Assembly: GCF_023065955.2 (NCBI RefSeq)
Contig: NW_026622863.1
Span: 41,956,177 to 42,020,176, forward strand
From: Ursus arctos
Lineage: Eukaryota > Chordata > Mammalia > Carnivora > Ursidae
Length of the DNA: 64,000 bases
Direction: 5' to 3'
The position numbers were made by a program, and so were the translations under genes. Positions 51,582 to 64,000 of this stretch are shown here, piece after piece; position 1 is the stretch's first letter; each line of letters starts with the position of its first letter. A model generated the notes under the pieces. That model was not told where the DNA came from, did no database searches, and was given only the letters and a program-made list of their open reading frames with translations.

Positions 51582-53005
51582 TTCTGCCCATTTTTTAACT
51601 GGATTATTTGTTTTTTGGGTGTTGAGTTTGGTAAATTCTTTACCAATATTTTTTAGATACTAACCCTTTATCAGATATGTCATTTGCAAATATCTTCTCC
51701 CATTTTGAAGGTTGCCTTTTAGTTTTGAATTGTTTTATCTTCCTGATGGATTGACTTTTCATCATTATAAACGATCCCTCTTTTTTCCAGTAACGTTTTT
51801 GTTTTAGTCAGTTTTAACAGGTATTAGTATAGTCACTCCAGCTTTATTATGGTTGGTGTTTGCTGATATAGCTTTTTTATAACTTTAACTTTTTTGTGTC
51901 TTTGAATTAAAAGTGTATATCATAGACAACATATAGTTGGATCTTTAAAAAAATAGTCTGATAATTAGCTCTTTGCAATCAGTCATTGTTTAATCCATTC
52001 ACATTAATGTTAGGATATTGTTGAATTTATTGCTACCATTTTACTTTTTGTTTCTTATGTTTTGTTCTTATGTCCTTTTTGTTCCTCTATTAGTCCTTAC
52101 TTCTTTCTTTTACATTAAGTGAATATTTTCTAACATAAAATTTAAATTATTTTAGTAACTTTTTACCTTTTTTTTAAAGTTATTTTCATAGTGGTTGCTC
52201 TAGGCCTTACCATATATACCCTACATTATCAGAATCTACTTTAGATTTAGTCCAGTGAGATATATTTCTGTTATTCCTTTAGAGTTCTATTCCTTCTTCA
52301 CCCGCTCTGCTCTTTTGTTTGCTATATTGTTATACATATTAGAACTATGTATGCTACAAAGCCAACAATACATTATTTTAGCTATTACTTTATATAATGT
52401 TATGTCTGTTCAAGAAGCTGGGTTAAGAAAGGACAAGTATATATTTAATAGAGTTTGCAATATTAATGTTCTTGTTGATCATATATAGTTCTCTTTTGTT
52501 CCTGTGGATTCAATATATCACCATTTATCCAGTGTTGTTTCCGTAACCCAATATAGTTTTGCTCCCATTCACTTTCTTTATGCTGTTACTAATAAATATT
52601 TTTTTATTTCTGTATGATAGCAGTCCTCAAGTATTATTATGTATATATTGTTTTATTCAATTAGTTTTAATTCAGTAAAGAGAAAAACAGAAAAGAAATA
52701 TACATTTATATACTTCTATAACTACATTATTATCTTTACTGAGGTTTTTTTTTTAATGTGGATTTGGATTTACTGTATGGAATCACTTGTTTGCAGCCTG
52801 AAAAATGTCCTGTTGTATTTATTGTAAGGTGTATCTGCTAGCAAACAAATCTTTCAGTTTTTGTTTATCTTTATTTCACTTTAATTTTTGAAAAATAATT
52901 TTGAGGGATATAGGATTCTGCCTTGACTTTTTCTTTCAGCACTTTGAATATGTCATCCTACTGCCTTCTGGCCTCCATTTTTTTCTATTAAAAAGTCGTC
53001 TGTAA

Positions 53006-53543
53006 CAACTCAGGAAACAACAAATGTTGGCCAGGATGTGGAGAAAGGGGAACGCTCTTACAGTGTTGGTGGGAATGCAAACTAGTGCAGCCGCTCTGGA
53101 AAACAGTAAGGAGGTTCCTCAAAAAGCTAAAAATAGAACTACCCTATGACAGAAATTGCACTACTAGGTATTTATCTAAAGGATACAAAAATACTGATTT
53201 GAAGGAGCAAATGCATCCCAGTGGTTATAGCAGCATTATCAACAATAGACAAATTATGGAAAAAGCCCATATGTCCGTCAACCAATGAATGGATAAAGAA
53301 TATGTGGTATTTTAATATTTTAATTTTTATATTTATAAAGAAACCAACTGAGGGTTGCTGGAGGGGAGATGGGGGGTGAACTAAATGGGTGATGGGTATT
53401 AAGGAGGGCACTTATGATGAGCACTGGGTGTTATATGTAAGTGATGAATCATTAAATTCTACTCCTGAAACCAATACTACACTATATGTTAACTAACTTG
53501 AATCTAAATAAAAACTTGGAAGAAAAAAATTAAAAATAAAATA
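53006..53543 (+). mobile_element. 5'-truncated L1 3' end, sense
   Basis: Runs from the C-terminal ORF2 region (ggccaggatgtggagaaagg) through ggaggggagatggggggtga to an A-rich tail. Flanks aaaaagtcgtctgtaac and aaaaagtcagttgttaac form the duplication. Confidence 0.85.
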
Positions 53544-53749
53544 AAAAGTCAGTTGTTAACCTAACTGGTGTTCTCTTATACATCACAAATTGGTTTGCTC
53601 TTGCTGCTTTTGATATTTTTTCTTTGTGTTTAACTTTCAGTATTTTTATTTTGATATTTCTACCAGGTATATATTGATTGGTTGAAGAAAATGTCATCAA
53701 ATGTTTGCAGGAAACCCTGTATTTCCTTTAGGAGCAATGGTTTGCTAAC

Positions 53750-54091
53750 TTGGTGTTTGCAACAACTTTATAGAACTTAAGGACTGTGAATAATGAGAAT
53801 TGATTGTATTATAGACTCTGCAGGCCATTCAGTCTGCATAAGTACTCAATTCTGCCCTTGTAGCTCAAAAGCAGCCATAGACAATGCATACATGAACATG
53901 GCTATGGTCCAGTAAAACTTTATTTATGGACGCTGAAATTTGAAATGCATGGTTTTCATACCTCACAAAATATTACTCTTATTTTGATTTTTTAAAACCA
54001 CTTAAAAAGATAGATATTATTCTTTACTCACTGGCTATGCAACAGGTGGCAGGCCAGATTTGGCCTGCAGGCTGTAGTTTGCCAACCCCTG
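53750..54091 (+). mobile_element. hAT-type nonautonomous DNA transposon
   Basis: Same family as 30346-30556: aagcagccatagacaatgca, cagtaaaactttatttatgg and the end gtagtttgccaacccctg. The left end is eroded, and an insertion separates the two right-hand landmarks. Confidence 0.7.
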
Positions 54092-54472
54092 CTTTTGAAT
54101 AACTACAATCTAAAATTTTATGTACTAGCTTTATTGTTAGTAATAATATTGGCATTACCACTTTAAACTACTTAATGGCCATTCTAGGCTACTGCAAATA
54201 TATAAATGTGCTAATATTACTAGGAACCAGGATTTCTAGAGAAAAATTATTAGAGAAAAAAACAAAATATTAAAGGTAAGAATAAAACCTTGTAACATTA
54301 AATTTGAGTTAGTAATGTCAGCATGAACTGATACTTTGGGTCTTAAGCAAGTTTCTTGCCCTCCTTTAACAAAGAAGAGTGTTTGATCCAGAACCCAAGA
54401 TATTTGGCTCCTTAGTCCTGGGTTGTCTGCTCTAGCCATACCGCTTCTCTTTTCTGTAAAGATCTATTTTCT
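54092..54472. other. Intergenic sequence, unassigned
   Basis: Nothing recognised. Confidence 0.35.
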
Positions 54473-54655
54473 TGGGCGCTTGCGTGGCTCAGTTAGTTAA
54501 GGCTTGCCTTCAGCTCAGGTCATGATCTCAAGTTCCTCAGATCCAGTCCCACATCAGGCTCCCTGCTCAGGAAGGAGTCTGCTTCTCCCTTTCCCTCTGC
54601 CCACCCCCCTGCTCCTTCTCTCTCTCTCAAATAAATAAATAAAATCTTTTTTTTT
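54473..54655 (+). mobile_element. Can-SINE, sense
   Basis: gggcgcttgcgtggctcagt head, aaataaataaataaaatc tail. Confidence 0.9.
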
Positions 54656-55399
54656 AAAAAAAGTTTTTTCTTAGCCTAGGTCTTATTAAATCTTCCCAAC
54701 AAAGTCCCTTAACACTAAAAGGAACAGCGTACTCTACTAATCTGGAGAAGCAGCATATAAATTACTCCTTGACAGGAATTTCCTTTGAAATCTTATTTTA
54801 AAAGTTATGCTTATTTACATTCTTCTCCATAATAAACTTGTGATTAAATGTAAATACCTAATTCTCCAGAAAAATCAGGGTAGTGTTTTTTGGGGTTTTT
54901 TTGGGTTTTTTTTCCCACCAAATCCTTCAGTAAAGGTGATGCTCCTTGAAGATGCAACATTCATCTCTCTATTTCAGGACTGAGGAGAGTGAGTATCCTG
55001 GTCACATCCAATCAACCTACCTCGTCACACACACCAGAAACACACACTCTCGCCACAAAAGCAGCGCAAACTGAGTGACTCCTATCCACGGTCTGTAGCG
55101 AAGGTCTAGGGGGAAAAAAAAAACAACTATCAAAACCGCGCCACCTAAATGTTCAATTACAGACGCGTTCACAGAAACTGTCAAACCCATCATCTCACAG
55201 GCTACCACCACATTCTCGGTCCTACACAGTCTGACACACAATTCCAGTCAAAATCTCCTTCAGAAACCACATTCCTGTCCGCGAAGTAGCACCTCTCAAA
55301 CACAAACCCGCCACACCCAATACAAAAATCGCACCCAGAACCACTCCAAAGACAGACACACAGAGCCATCCGAAGTAGGTCCTACGTAGAGTCACGTTA
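54656..55399. other. Upstream flank of the second CpG island, CA-rich on the plus strand
   Basis: From 55010 the plus strand is rich in cacaca/gacacac words, the mirror image of the GTG-rich stretch that follows exon 1 of each gene. No open frame of interest. Confidence 0.5.
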
Positions 55400-56340
55400 A
55401 TGCACATCCCTCTTTAGTTCGCCCGTCGTTCGCCCGCGCGGCGCTCCTGACCTGCGGGGACTCCTCGGGACAAAGGGCTGGGAGCCCCGCCCCCGCTGAA
55501 GGCCGCCCAGACCTCCGCCCCGCTCAGCTAGCGGGCGGGTTAGATGCTTGGCTCCCTGGGGCTGGCCGCGCCGGCGCACTCTGTATCGACAGAGCAAGCT
55601 CCCAGCAGCCTCTGCGCGCGGCCCGTTAAGCCCCGGGGGCTGTGTATGGACTTGCAGGTTCCGTCCTATTCTCGCTAACGCGGAGCAACACCGTGAGGCA
55701 GGCGCGGCACCTCAGGTGAGCAGTCTTGGTTCGCAGCGTTGGTTCCGGCCATCCGTAGGAAAGGTGTTGCGGGCTGGGATTAGGAGAGGGAAGGGAAGCA
55801 CTGCAGCACCGCAGAGCGTTGCGAACCGCTCACCTCAGGCCCGAGTGTGCGTGAGAACGGCGGTGGTGTAGTTATGTATCTGGGTGACTGTGGGCGTGAC
55901 GGGGCCCGGGTGTGACATCAGGACTATGTGCAGTTTTGAGGTCGGGACTAATGGGTGATGGCGTTTGTGTGACTGCATTGGGTACGGAGCCTGGACTGTG
56001 TGACTCCGACCCTAGCGTCACGGCTGAATCTTCTGCCCTCCAGCCGCTCGCGCCCCCTCCGACCCTCCTCCCCCCAGTCGGATATCTGAGCGCCAGAGAA
56101 AAGACTCCCGGCAAAAAGCCTCAGATCCCATCTTGGGAAAGAATGTTAGAACTGAATGTGCCTCCCAGGCTGGCTCCTGGGAGTAACCCCACTGCACTAC
56201 AGCGTCGGACGCGCGCGCAAACGCAGGCACTAGCACACACACAGCTCTCAGAGGTCCAACTGCAGGTTTCAGAACCACGGAGTTTCCTCCAAGAAACTGC
56301 TCTGAGGTCCGATTCCCGTCCCCCACATCCGTGACCCTGG
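55400..56340 (+). promoter_or_regulatory. CpG island, promoter of the second KRAB zinc-finger gene
   Basis: Dense CpG and GC sequence (for example cgccgcgcgggcg on the minus strand around 55430) stands out from the AT-rich flanks. It lies upstream of the plus-strand start exon at 62153-62237. GTG-rich sequence like that after the ZNF566 first exon follows at 55855-55995. A CA-rich, mirror-orientation stretch occurs on the other side (55010-55260), so transcription may go both ways. Confidence 0.7.
55560..55715 (+). other. ZFP82: Candidate non-coding exon 1 of the second gene (start uncertain)
   Basis: The donor ctcag|gtgagc at 55715/55716 inside the CpG island is the best plus-strand donor before the GTG-rich stretch. 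Its position relative to the island parallels exon 1 of ZNF566. The 5' end is arbitrary and no ATG in it is supported as coding. Confidence 0.45.
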
Positions 56341-56797
56341 CCTTTCTTTAATACTAGGAAGGGTCAGTAATATTCTCCCTCTTACTCGGTTTATGTGTGG
56401 GTGGTTGGTGGGGACAGATGGGGTCGTGGTGTGCCCTAATTTAGCCAGGCTGGGCTGGGCTCCAAGAAAGGCCTGTTGTCCTTAGATTCCCTTCTTCCTC
56501 AGTCTTGTCAAACTCTAAGGAAAGGGCTCTGAGAAGGAGGAATGAATTGCTCTTGCCCATTTTAAAAAGTCAAGGTCAAGGGAGTGGGTATTTCCTATTA
56601 TAATGTGAAATGCATTTTTATTTTTTAGGACATAGGGAGATTTGCTTCCTTCTCCTTAAATGCTCTGTCCACTTAACACTTAGGTTGCCCATCAAGTGCT
56701 TATATGCACATATCCGTATGACAGATACTTCCCATTGCTTATATGAGTTTTTTGTTTGTTTTGTTTTTGTTTTAATGTGTAAATCTCTTAGAACAGG
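56341..56797. other. Intron 1 of the second gene, unassigned
   Basis: No repeat recognised apart from a short GTTTT run near 56750. Confidence 0.35.
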
Positions 56798-56998
56798 GCG
56801 CCTGGGTGGCTAGTCAGTTAGGCATCTGCCTTCGGCTGGGGTCGTGATTCCGGAGTCCTGGGGTCATGATTCCGGAGTCCTGGGATCGAGCCGCGGATCG
56901 GGCTCCCTGCTCATTGGGGAGCCTGCTTCTCCTGCTTCCTCTGCCTCCTGCTCTCCTTATTTGTGCGCTGTCAAATAAATAAAAATCTTTAAAAAAAA
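56798..56998 (+). mobile_element. Can-SINE, sense, with internal 22-bp duplication
   Basis: Units at 56840-56861 and 56862-56883 (each gg-tc-g/a-tgattccggagtcctgg) differ by one base. Flanks tctcttagaacag and aatcttagaacag form the target-site duplication. Confidence 0.93.
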
Positions 56999-57185
56999 AA
57001 TCTTAGAACAGCTCCTGATACTTGATAAGTACTTAATAAACATTAGCTATTTATTATGTAATCTGGGGCAATTCCCCATCCACCTTCAATAGATCAGGAA
57101 AAATGGAAATACCAAGCTAATTGTGATGGGCATTTCCGAGTTAAAAAAAAAAAAAAAGCTGCTCAAGTGGTCTAAAACAGAAATA

Positions 57186-57374
57186 CCTTTTTTAAAAAGA
57201 TTATATATATATATATATTTGATAGAGAGAGAGCACAAGCAGGAGGAGCGGCAGGCAGAGGCAGAAGGAGAAGCAGGCTCCCCGCTGAGCAGGGAGCCAG
57301 ATGCCAGCTCCATCCTGGGATCATGACCTGAGCTGAAGGCAGATGGTTAACCGACTGAGCCACCCAGGCGCCCC
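57186..57374 (-). mobile_element. Can-SINE, antisense, with AT run in the tail region
   Basis: aaagattatatatatatata ... gagccacccaggcgcccc. Flanks ctaaaacagaaata and ctacaacagaaatt. Confidence 0.92.
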
Positions 57375-57604
57375 TACAACAGAAATTCTTACTCAGAGGT
57401 AATTTAAATCCATTTGGGGCTTTCAGAGAACCAGAAACCCCTTGAAATTGTATTTAAATTGTTGTAGATACTTGTTAATATGCCATTTTTCTGGGGAGGA
57501 AATCCATAATTTAATGAGATTATCAAACATGATCCTAAAAAGATTTAGATCCACTGGCCTAGAATCAAAGACTGTAATATCTGAGAATGTTCTTTGAGAT
57601 AACA

Positions 57605-57850
57605 AAATTAGTGTCTAACAATGGGAAATTATTAAATAAGTCACACTCCATCTATGTGATGCAATTTTATGTCATTAAACATGTGAATCCTGAGAAGGAA
57701 AAAAAAGTAAATGATAAATTTTAAGCAAAGTCATATTTTTGAGCAAGATGACTCAGGAAAATTTTAATTTTGTATGAATCCCTTTTAGTAAACCAGGGAT
57801 TTGTAAGACATTCTGCAAGAATTATATCTAATGTGAAACTTTAATTAGTT
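57605..57850 (+). mobile_element. Old L1 3' UTR fragment, sense
   Basis: gggaaattattaaataagtc and atgtcattaaacatgtgaat match old L1 3' ends. Confidence 0.5.
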
Positions 57851-58664
57851 ATGCAGTGGAGAAAGGCAGAGATAAAGCCTCTATTGTGTACCAAATCCTG
57901 TTCTGTCTGCTATGGTATATTCTTATTAAATTTAAGAATGCTGCTTACGTTGATTGTGTTCAGTCACAGAAGAAAGTGAAGGCAGCTGATTGTTTTGGTG
58001 AATAACTATTTTGATGTTTGTTTTTCCAAATCTTTTTTCTGTGCACTTGTGTACATTTGTTTCTTTTGTAAAATAGAATCACAAAGATTGATTATTTAAG
58101 GAGATAAAGACTCTCCAACACTTTGAAAAGAAATCCAGTACAGTCAGAAGATTTATTACATTGCTATCTGTACAGAGTAAAGAAGAGTACAATGTTCCCC
58201 TCTAATTTGAAAAACTTGTAAAAACTTTTAAAGACTAGGATTATGAAAACATTTACTAGGGTAACAAATTATCAAGTAAGATATCTTTTCAGAATCAGAG
58301 ACTTTTTTTTTTTTTAAGTGATTCAAGGTTGCTCCTAAGTGGAGATTTATAATAACGGGGGGGAGAAAGTGGAAGTAACGATAAATATTCAGACATGTTA
58401 CACAGAAGAACTTGATCAAATGTTTTTAATGTGTTCAGAATGATACCTTATTAGATCAAATTTCCTGAGTTTTATGATGCCAAATGTTGTCTCTTTGGAG
58501 CTGCTAGGAATGGGGAGCAAAAGGGGACTTGCTCTACTTTTGATTTTTTATGAATCTTTTTTGCTAATATTATTAAGAAGAAGTACATTCTCAAACTTAG
58601 TTCTAAAATTTAGTGATGTAAGAAACAGTGGTCCTGAAAATCTCAAAAAAGTTTACTATAAGAA
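57851..58664. other. Intron 1 of the second gene, unassigned
   Basis: No repeat or gene recognised. Confidence 0.35.
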
Positions 58665-58888
58665 GAGGGTGCCTGGGTGGTTCAGTTGGTTAAGCTCTGA
58701 CTCTTGGTTTTGGCTCAGGTCATCATCTCAGTGTCATGAGATCCAGCCTCACACTGGGCTCATGCTCAGCACAGAGTCTACTTGAGATTCTTTTCTCTAC
58801 TCTCTCCCATCCCCTCTGCTCCTCCCCCTGCTCTCATTCTCTCTCTTTCTAAAAGAAATAGGTAAATAAAATCTTTAAAAAAAAAAAA
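58665..58888 (+). mobile_element. Can-SINE, sense, older
   Basis: gggtgcctgggtggttcagt head, long CT-rich body and ggtaaataaaatc tail. Confidence 0.9.
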
Positions 58889-59034
58889 CTTTAGAAAGGG
58901 CATCCTAGTATTAAAAAATTATTAAAGATAATTTATCAAAGAATTAAAGTTTTTTATTCAAGATACTTTTTTAGTACATGGACTATGGGGCATGTAATGT
59001 TTTCATTTTATTCATTGCTTATAATAAGGTATTT

Positions 59035-59215
59035 TAAGTGCTTTATATGTATTATGTTACTTAACTTTCATAACAACTTTATAAAGTAGATACTGCTATT
59101 CTCCAGTTTATCTATAAGGAAACAGTGGCACTGAAAACTAACATGTCTGAAATCTCCTAGTTGATAACTGTCAAACCTTAGATTCATATCCTGGATCCTG
59201 ACAACAAAGCCTGTG
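59035..59215 (+). repeat. MIR
   Basis: taagtgctttatatgtatta, ctttcataacaactttataa, aggaaacagtggcactgaaa in MIR order. Confidence 0.75.
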
Positions 59216-59229
59216 TTCTTCATACATGA

Positions 59230-59545
59230 GAGTCAGTCACCTCCCAACATTGTGGATATTCTTTTTAGTCTGCCTTCTGTACTTGGCAATTTATCATGGA
59301 TATTTTCTTTCATGAATTAATATGAACTAGTACCGTCATTGTCAATAATTGTGCAATATGCTATCATATTGTGGAACCTAGTTTATTTAGCTGGTTGTCT
59401 TACTGTTAGGTACGCTGACTTTTGGTTATAAAATATTCTTTGATGAACTTCCTTGCATATATCTCTTTGTGTACTTTTATAAAAATTTTCTAAGGATAAA
59501 TTCCTAGAAATCGAATTTCTAGGTTGAATTATCAGACATTTTATA
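59230..59545 (-). mobile_element. Old antisense L1 fragment
   Basis: cttactgttaggtacgctga, aaggataaattcctagaaat, cgaatttctaggttgaatta. Confidence 0.6.
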
Positions 59546-60471
59546 AAGTATTCATAATATGCCTGATCCCATGCTAGTACTTGGGGAATATAGAGTGACT
59601 AAAATGACATGGTTGTGATTCTTAAGTTGCTTATTATCTATCAAGGTAGATAACCTTTAGAGAAATAAGACTAAGTATAATATCTGAAGAAGTCAGATAG
59701 CACATCTTGGGAGTTCCTGTGAAGAGACATTATCTAATTATAGCAAACACTGTCAGGCTGTGCCAAAAAATAACCAAATCTAGAGGATTTCTGTGTAGGT
59801 AAATGGATTTTATGTAATAAGTATTATGCCTTATGGTTTTTATTCTCATGATGTTGATGCAAAATGAGACCAACAGGACAAGAAGATTCAGCAGCTCTTT
59901 GGAGGGCATCATAGCTAAAATGACTGGTTCAGAAGCAACATAAATGTATCAGTCAAGAAGTTAAGAAAGACAGCAGCAGTGAAACAAAGCATTAGTTGGG
60001 GATGTTTAACCATTCTGTCTAGGCAAAACTCTGACATACATGAACAAACTTACAAATCATAGAGTTGGACAGATATTGGGAACTAGGAGAAAAAAATACA
60101 GCAGTTTTTTTCGTCCAAGCTTAAGAGATGACTGCTTTAGAAGTGAGTTTCTTTCACCTATTTGAAGAAAAGCTTCCTATTTACAAAGTTTTAAAAATAT
60201 ATTTCAAGAGTATATATTGGCACATAAAGTTATAAAGTAAATATAAGCAAAAAGAAGAAAATTAAGACCACGATGGGGAAATGAACAATCTTTGCAGATT
60301 TTTTTCTGTTGATGCCTCTTAGTGCCTATTTTTGTTGATATATATGAATACTTTACAAATGTATTCATAATGTTCATTTTATTTTTCTGAAGACTACATA
60401 TCTTGAATATTTTGTATGTCCTTATATATTTTTAAAAGCTTAGCATTTAGTGATTACTAGGCGCATACAAA
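59546..60471. other. Intron 1 of the second gene, mostly unassigned
   Basis: A possible ancient L2/MIR-type piece occupies about 59555-59760. The rest shows nothing recognised. Confidence 0.35.
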
Positions 60472-60516
60472 ATATATATGTGTGTATATATATATGTGTA
60501 TATATATACACATATA
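60472..60516. repeat. TA/TG microsatellite
   Basis: Imperfect alternating tatatatgtgtatata run. Confidence 0.9.
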
Positions 60517-60519
60517 GGT

Positions 60520-60930
60520 CTTTTTGCCCTGCTGTAACAGTATCACAGGTCTCACAACTGTTATTACCTACATTCTCCATTCAGCAACATGTAGTAAACA
60601 TATTTCCATCTTTCCAATTAAAGATCTATATGATCATTTTTTAAGTGACAAGCTTTTTCACTTGTACTTTATAATTTATTTAATCTGTTTCCTACTGCAG
60701 GATATTTAGGTTCTTTCCAGCTTTTTTTCCATTATGATTAATGTCTGTCAGCACACTCTTATATCTTGTGCGCATATTCAGAGTAGAATTAATCCCCACA
60801 GCAGAATTTCTGAGTCAGAAGATGTGCATGGTTCAAATGCTGTTTGGACATACTTTTAAATTTACACAGTCTGCAGGTTAGAATATTTGTTTCCTTACAA
60901 ACTTGTTAATATGGGTATCAGTACTCTTAA
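60520..60930 (-). mobile_element. Old antisense L1 fragment
   Basis: tttcctactgcaggatattt, cattatgattaatgtctgtc, gcagaatttctgagtcagaa. Confidence 0.6.
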
Positions 60931-61044
60931 AGCGAGATTTAATGTCTTTGGGGGTTTCATGTGTTATTTCTGCTTTTTTAATGAGTCATGCATGCTCATG
61001 GAACAAGAGATTCTGGGTAACAGAAACAAGAATTAGAGTTGATT

Positions 61045-61240
61045 GAGAGCTGACTTTGGTTAGAAAAATAAGGATTACAAATTTAGCTTTGCCACTTAAC
61101 TGAATTTCTGCAAGTGGTTTTACTTCTTTTAGTGTGAATATTCTAATTATCTATCACATAGATAATTATTATACTACATAGCAATCCTGAAGATCCACTT
61201 AATGTATATAAAATACCCATCCTATGAGAGTCTTTGATAA
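61045..61240 (-). repeat. MIR, antisense
   Basis: agctttgccacttaactgaa ... ttctgcaagtggttttactt ... cctgaagatccacttaatgt, the reverse MIR order. Confidence 0.55.
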
Positions 61241-61314
61241 ATAGATATGTGTTGTCTACCTGTTGAAAGCATGTATCCACATCTTTTCAGCCTAGGTTAT
61301 AAGAAAGAATGGCA

Positions 61315-61510
61315 GGCGCGCCTGGGTGGCTCAGTCGTTAAGTGTCTGCCTTCGGCTCAGGGCGTGATCCCGGAGTTCTGGGATCGAGCCCCGCATCAGG
61401 CTCCTCCGCTGGGAGCCTGCTTCTTCCTCTCCCACTCCCCCTGCCTGTGTTCCCTCTCTCACTGGCTGTCTCTCTCTCTGTCAAATAAATAAATAAAATC
61501 TAAAAAAAAA
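61315..61510 (+). mobile_element. Can-SINE, sense, young
   Basis: gcgcgcctgggtggctcagt head, aaataaataaataaaatc tail; its A-tail runs into the GAAA microsatellite. Confidence 0.93.
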
Positions 61511-61521
61511 GAAAGGAAGGA

Positions 61522-61568
<47 letters not shown>
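61511..61568. repeat. (GAAA)n microsatellite grown from a SINE tail
   Basis: About 14 units of aaag, with a few gaagg variants at its start. Confidence 0.95.
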
Positions 61569-61832
61569 GCAAATAAGATATGCAGGAAAGCAGTGCGGTT
61601 GATTCAGACTGAAAAGAGTGATGAGCCCAGAAGATTCTGGAAGTTATTGTCCTGGCTGCAGGCTGGCAGGCCAGCAGGGCTGCCAGTGCAGCAGTTTGAC
61701 AGTGGTTAGTGACTGCCAGGGTTGGTTCTAATGAATTTCTCTCTTTGTATCTGATGAATCCAAGCACGTCTATGAGGCTTTGAAAGATATTCTTGTTTAG
61801 ATGATGTGGCCCTTTAGCAGTCCTGGAATTTA

Positions 61833-61950
61833 TTTTTTATTTTCTAAGACTTTATTTTTTTAAGTAATCTGTGCATATAATGTGGGGCTCAAACTTAAAA
61901 CCAGAGATCAAGAGTTGCACACTCTACTGACTGAGCCAGCCAGGAGCCCC
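61833..61950 (-). mobile_element. Short Can-SINE, antisense
   Basis: aagtaatctgtgcatataat ... gactgagccagccaggagcccc. Confidence 0.82.
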
Positions 61951-62007
61951 TAGCCCTGGAATTTCTGAGGAGGGATGTGATTTGTCCAGACTCCCTCAAA
62001 TCTCCTT

Positions 62008-62010
<3 letters not shown>

Positions 62011-62055
<45 letters not shown>
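62011..62055. repeat. (TG)n microsatellite
   Basis: Uninterrupted run of about 22 TG units, ending 97 bp before the exon 2 acceptor of the second gene. Confidence 0.97.
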
Positions 62056-62056
<1 letters not shown>

Positions 62057-62152
62057 GGGAAGGTCAAGGGAGGGGAAAGAACATATGGACTCCAGCCATT
62101 TTGGGAGTTCTGAGGCCTGTCTGATCTCATGACCTCCTTTTCCTCTCCCTAG

Positions 62153-62228
62153 CTCTGGCCTCTGTGAACTCTGCTTCTCCAGACAACTATACCCAAGGAG
62201 GACTGACCAGTTCTTGAATTTCTAAACC

Positions 62229-62237
<9 letters not shown>
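62153..62237 (+). CDS. ZFP82: Exon 2 of the second gene (5' UTR plus MAH)
   Basis: The acceptor cctctccctag precedes 62153 and the donor CAT|gtaagt follows 62237. The ATG at 62229-62231 (aaaccATGG) is in the same context as the start of ZNF566 exon 2. A later AG (ctccag, about 40 nt in) is an alternative acceptor with a poorer pyrimidine tract. A TG microsatellite ends 97 bp upstream of the acceptor. Confidence 0.85.

Positions 62238-64000
<1,763 letters not shown>

Larger units (their letters stand above)
49797..51756 (-). mobile_element. Antisense L1, intermediate age, 5'-truncated
   Basis: 3' UTR landmark ccagttagttaacatacagt at 49828, then ORF2 C-terminal sequence to 50937 and again after the younger insertion from 51599 (ggattatttgttttttgggt) to about 51756. 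Confidence 0.75.
48131..53680 (-). mobile_element. Long antisense L1 with nested insertions
   Basis: The oldest layer reads ORF2 3' end (48131-49350), RT region (49353-49796), then, after the nested L1, endonuclease/ORF1-side sequence (51757-52990) and an ORF1-like end at 53560-53680. No open frame survives. SINEs at 48538 and 49947, two younger antisense L1 layers (49797-51756) and one sense L1 tail (53006-53543) interrupt it. Confidence 0.7.

Noticed and set aside
55548..56334. Plus-strand ORFs across the second CpG island as coding exon 1
   Set aside because: GC-rich sequence gives long open frames by chance. The gene has a well-placed ATG at 62229 in the family-typical position.

Overview
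This is nuclear DNA of a carnivoran mammal. The strongest sign is about 38 copies of the tRNA-Lys-derived Can-SINE (sense head like GGGCGCCTGGGTGGCTCAG, CT-rich body, AAATAAATAAAATC tail). Several young copies have the 'ggcacagcggttaagcg ... gcttcttcctctcccactccccctgcttgtgttcc' style body that I associate with arctoid carnivores (bear/panda, seals, mustelids). A bear-like genome is my best guess; the species cannot be read from the window. The sequence is AT-rich, full of nested L1 copies, and contains two CpG-rich promoters.

The genes are two tandem, plus-strand KRAB zinc-finger genes. The first is complete: a CpG promoter at about 6.2-7.1 kb, a non-coding exon 1 ending at 7019, a start exon (15448-15518), KRAB-A (18350-18476), KRAB-B (18772-18867) and a zinc-finger exon (30957-31981). 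Spliced, these give a 418-codon protein that I recognise as the ZNF566 orthologue. It has seven intact C2H2 fingers flanked by two decayed ones. The second gene starts at a CpG island near 55.4-56.3 kb, has its ATG at 62229 and its KRAB-A exon at 63554-63680, and runs off the right edge. KRAB-A sequence and gene order suggest ZFP82. Both belong to the family of DNA-binding repressors that recruit TRIM28 and silence, above all, transposable elements.

Layout: 1-5.4 kb old L2, LTR and L1 debris, including a 39-nt 5S rRNA fragment with its own target-site duplication; 5.4-7.6 kb ZNF566 promoter and a GT-rich start of intron 1; 7.6-31 kb ZNF566 introns, mostly antisense L1 with SINEs; 31-32.3 kb finger exon followed by fossil fingers in the 3' UTR; 32.3-39.8 kb intergenic; 39.87-46.36 kb a full-length sense L1 with target-site duplications, broken by two SINEs, frameshifts and stops; 46.5-47.1 kb a Tigger DNA transposon; 47.2-53.7 kb a stack of nested L1s; 53.7-55 kb hAT remnant and intergenic DNA; 55-64 kb promoter and 5' part of the second gene.

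I see no undescribed multi-gene system. The points most worth a second look are the 5S insertion, the frameshift that created the ZNF566 C-terminus, a possible bidirectional promoter at 55.4-55.7 kb, and the extra 5' sequence and long antisense ORF of the full-length L1.
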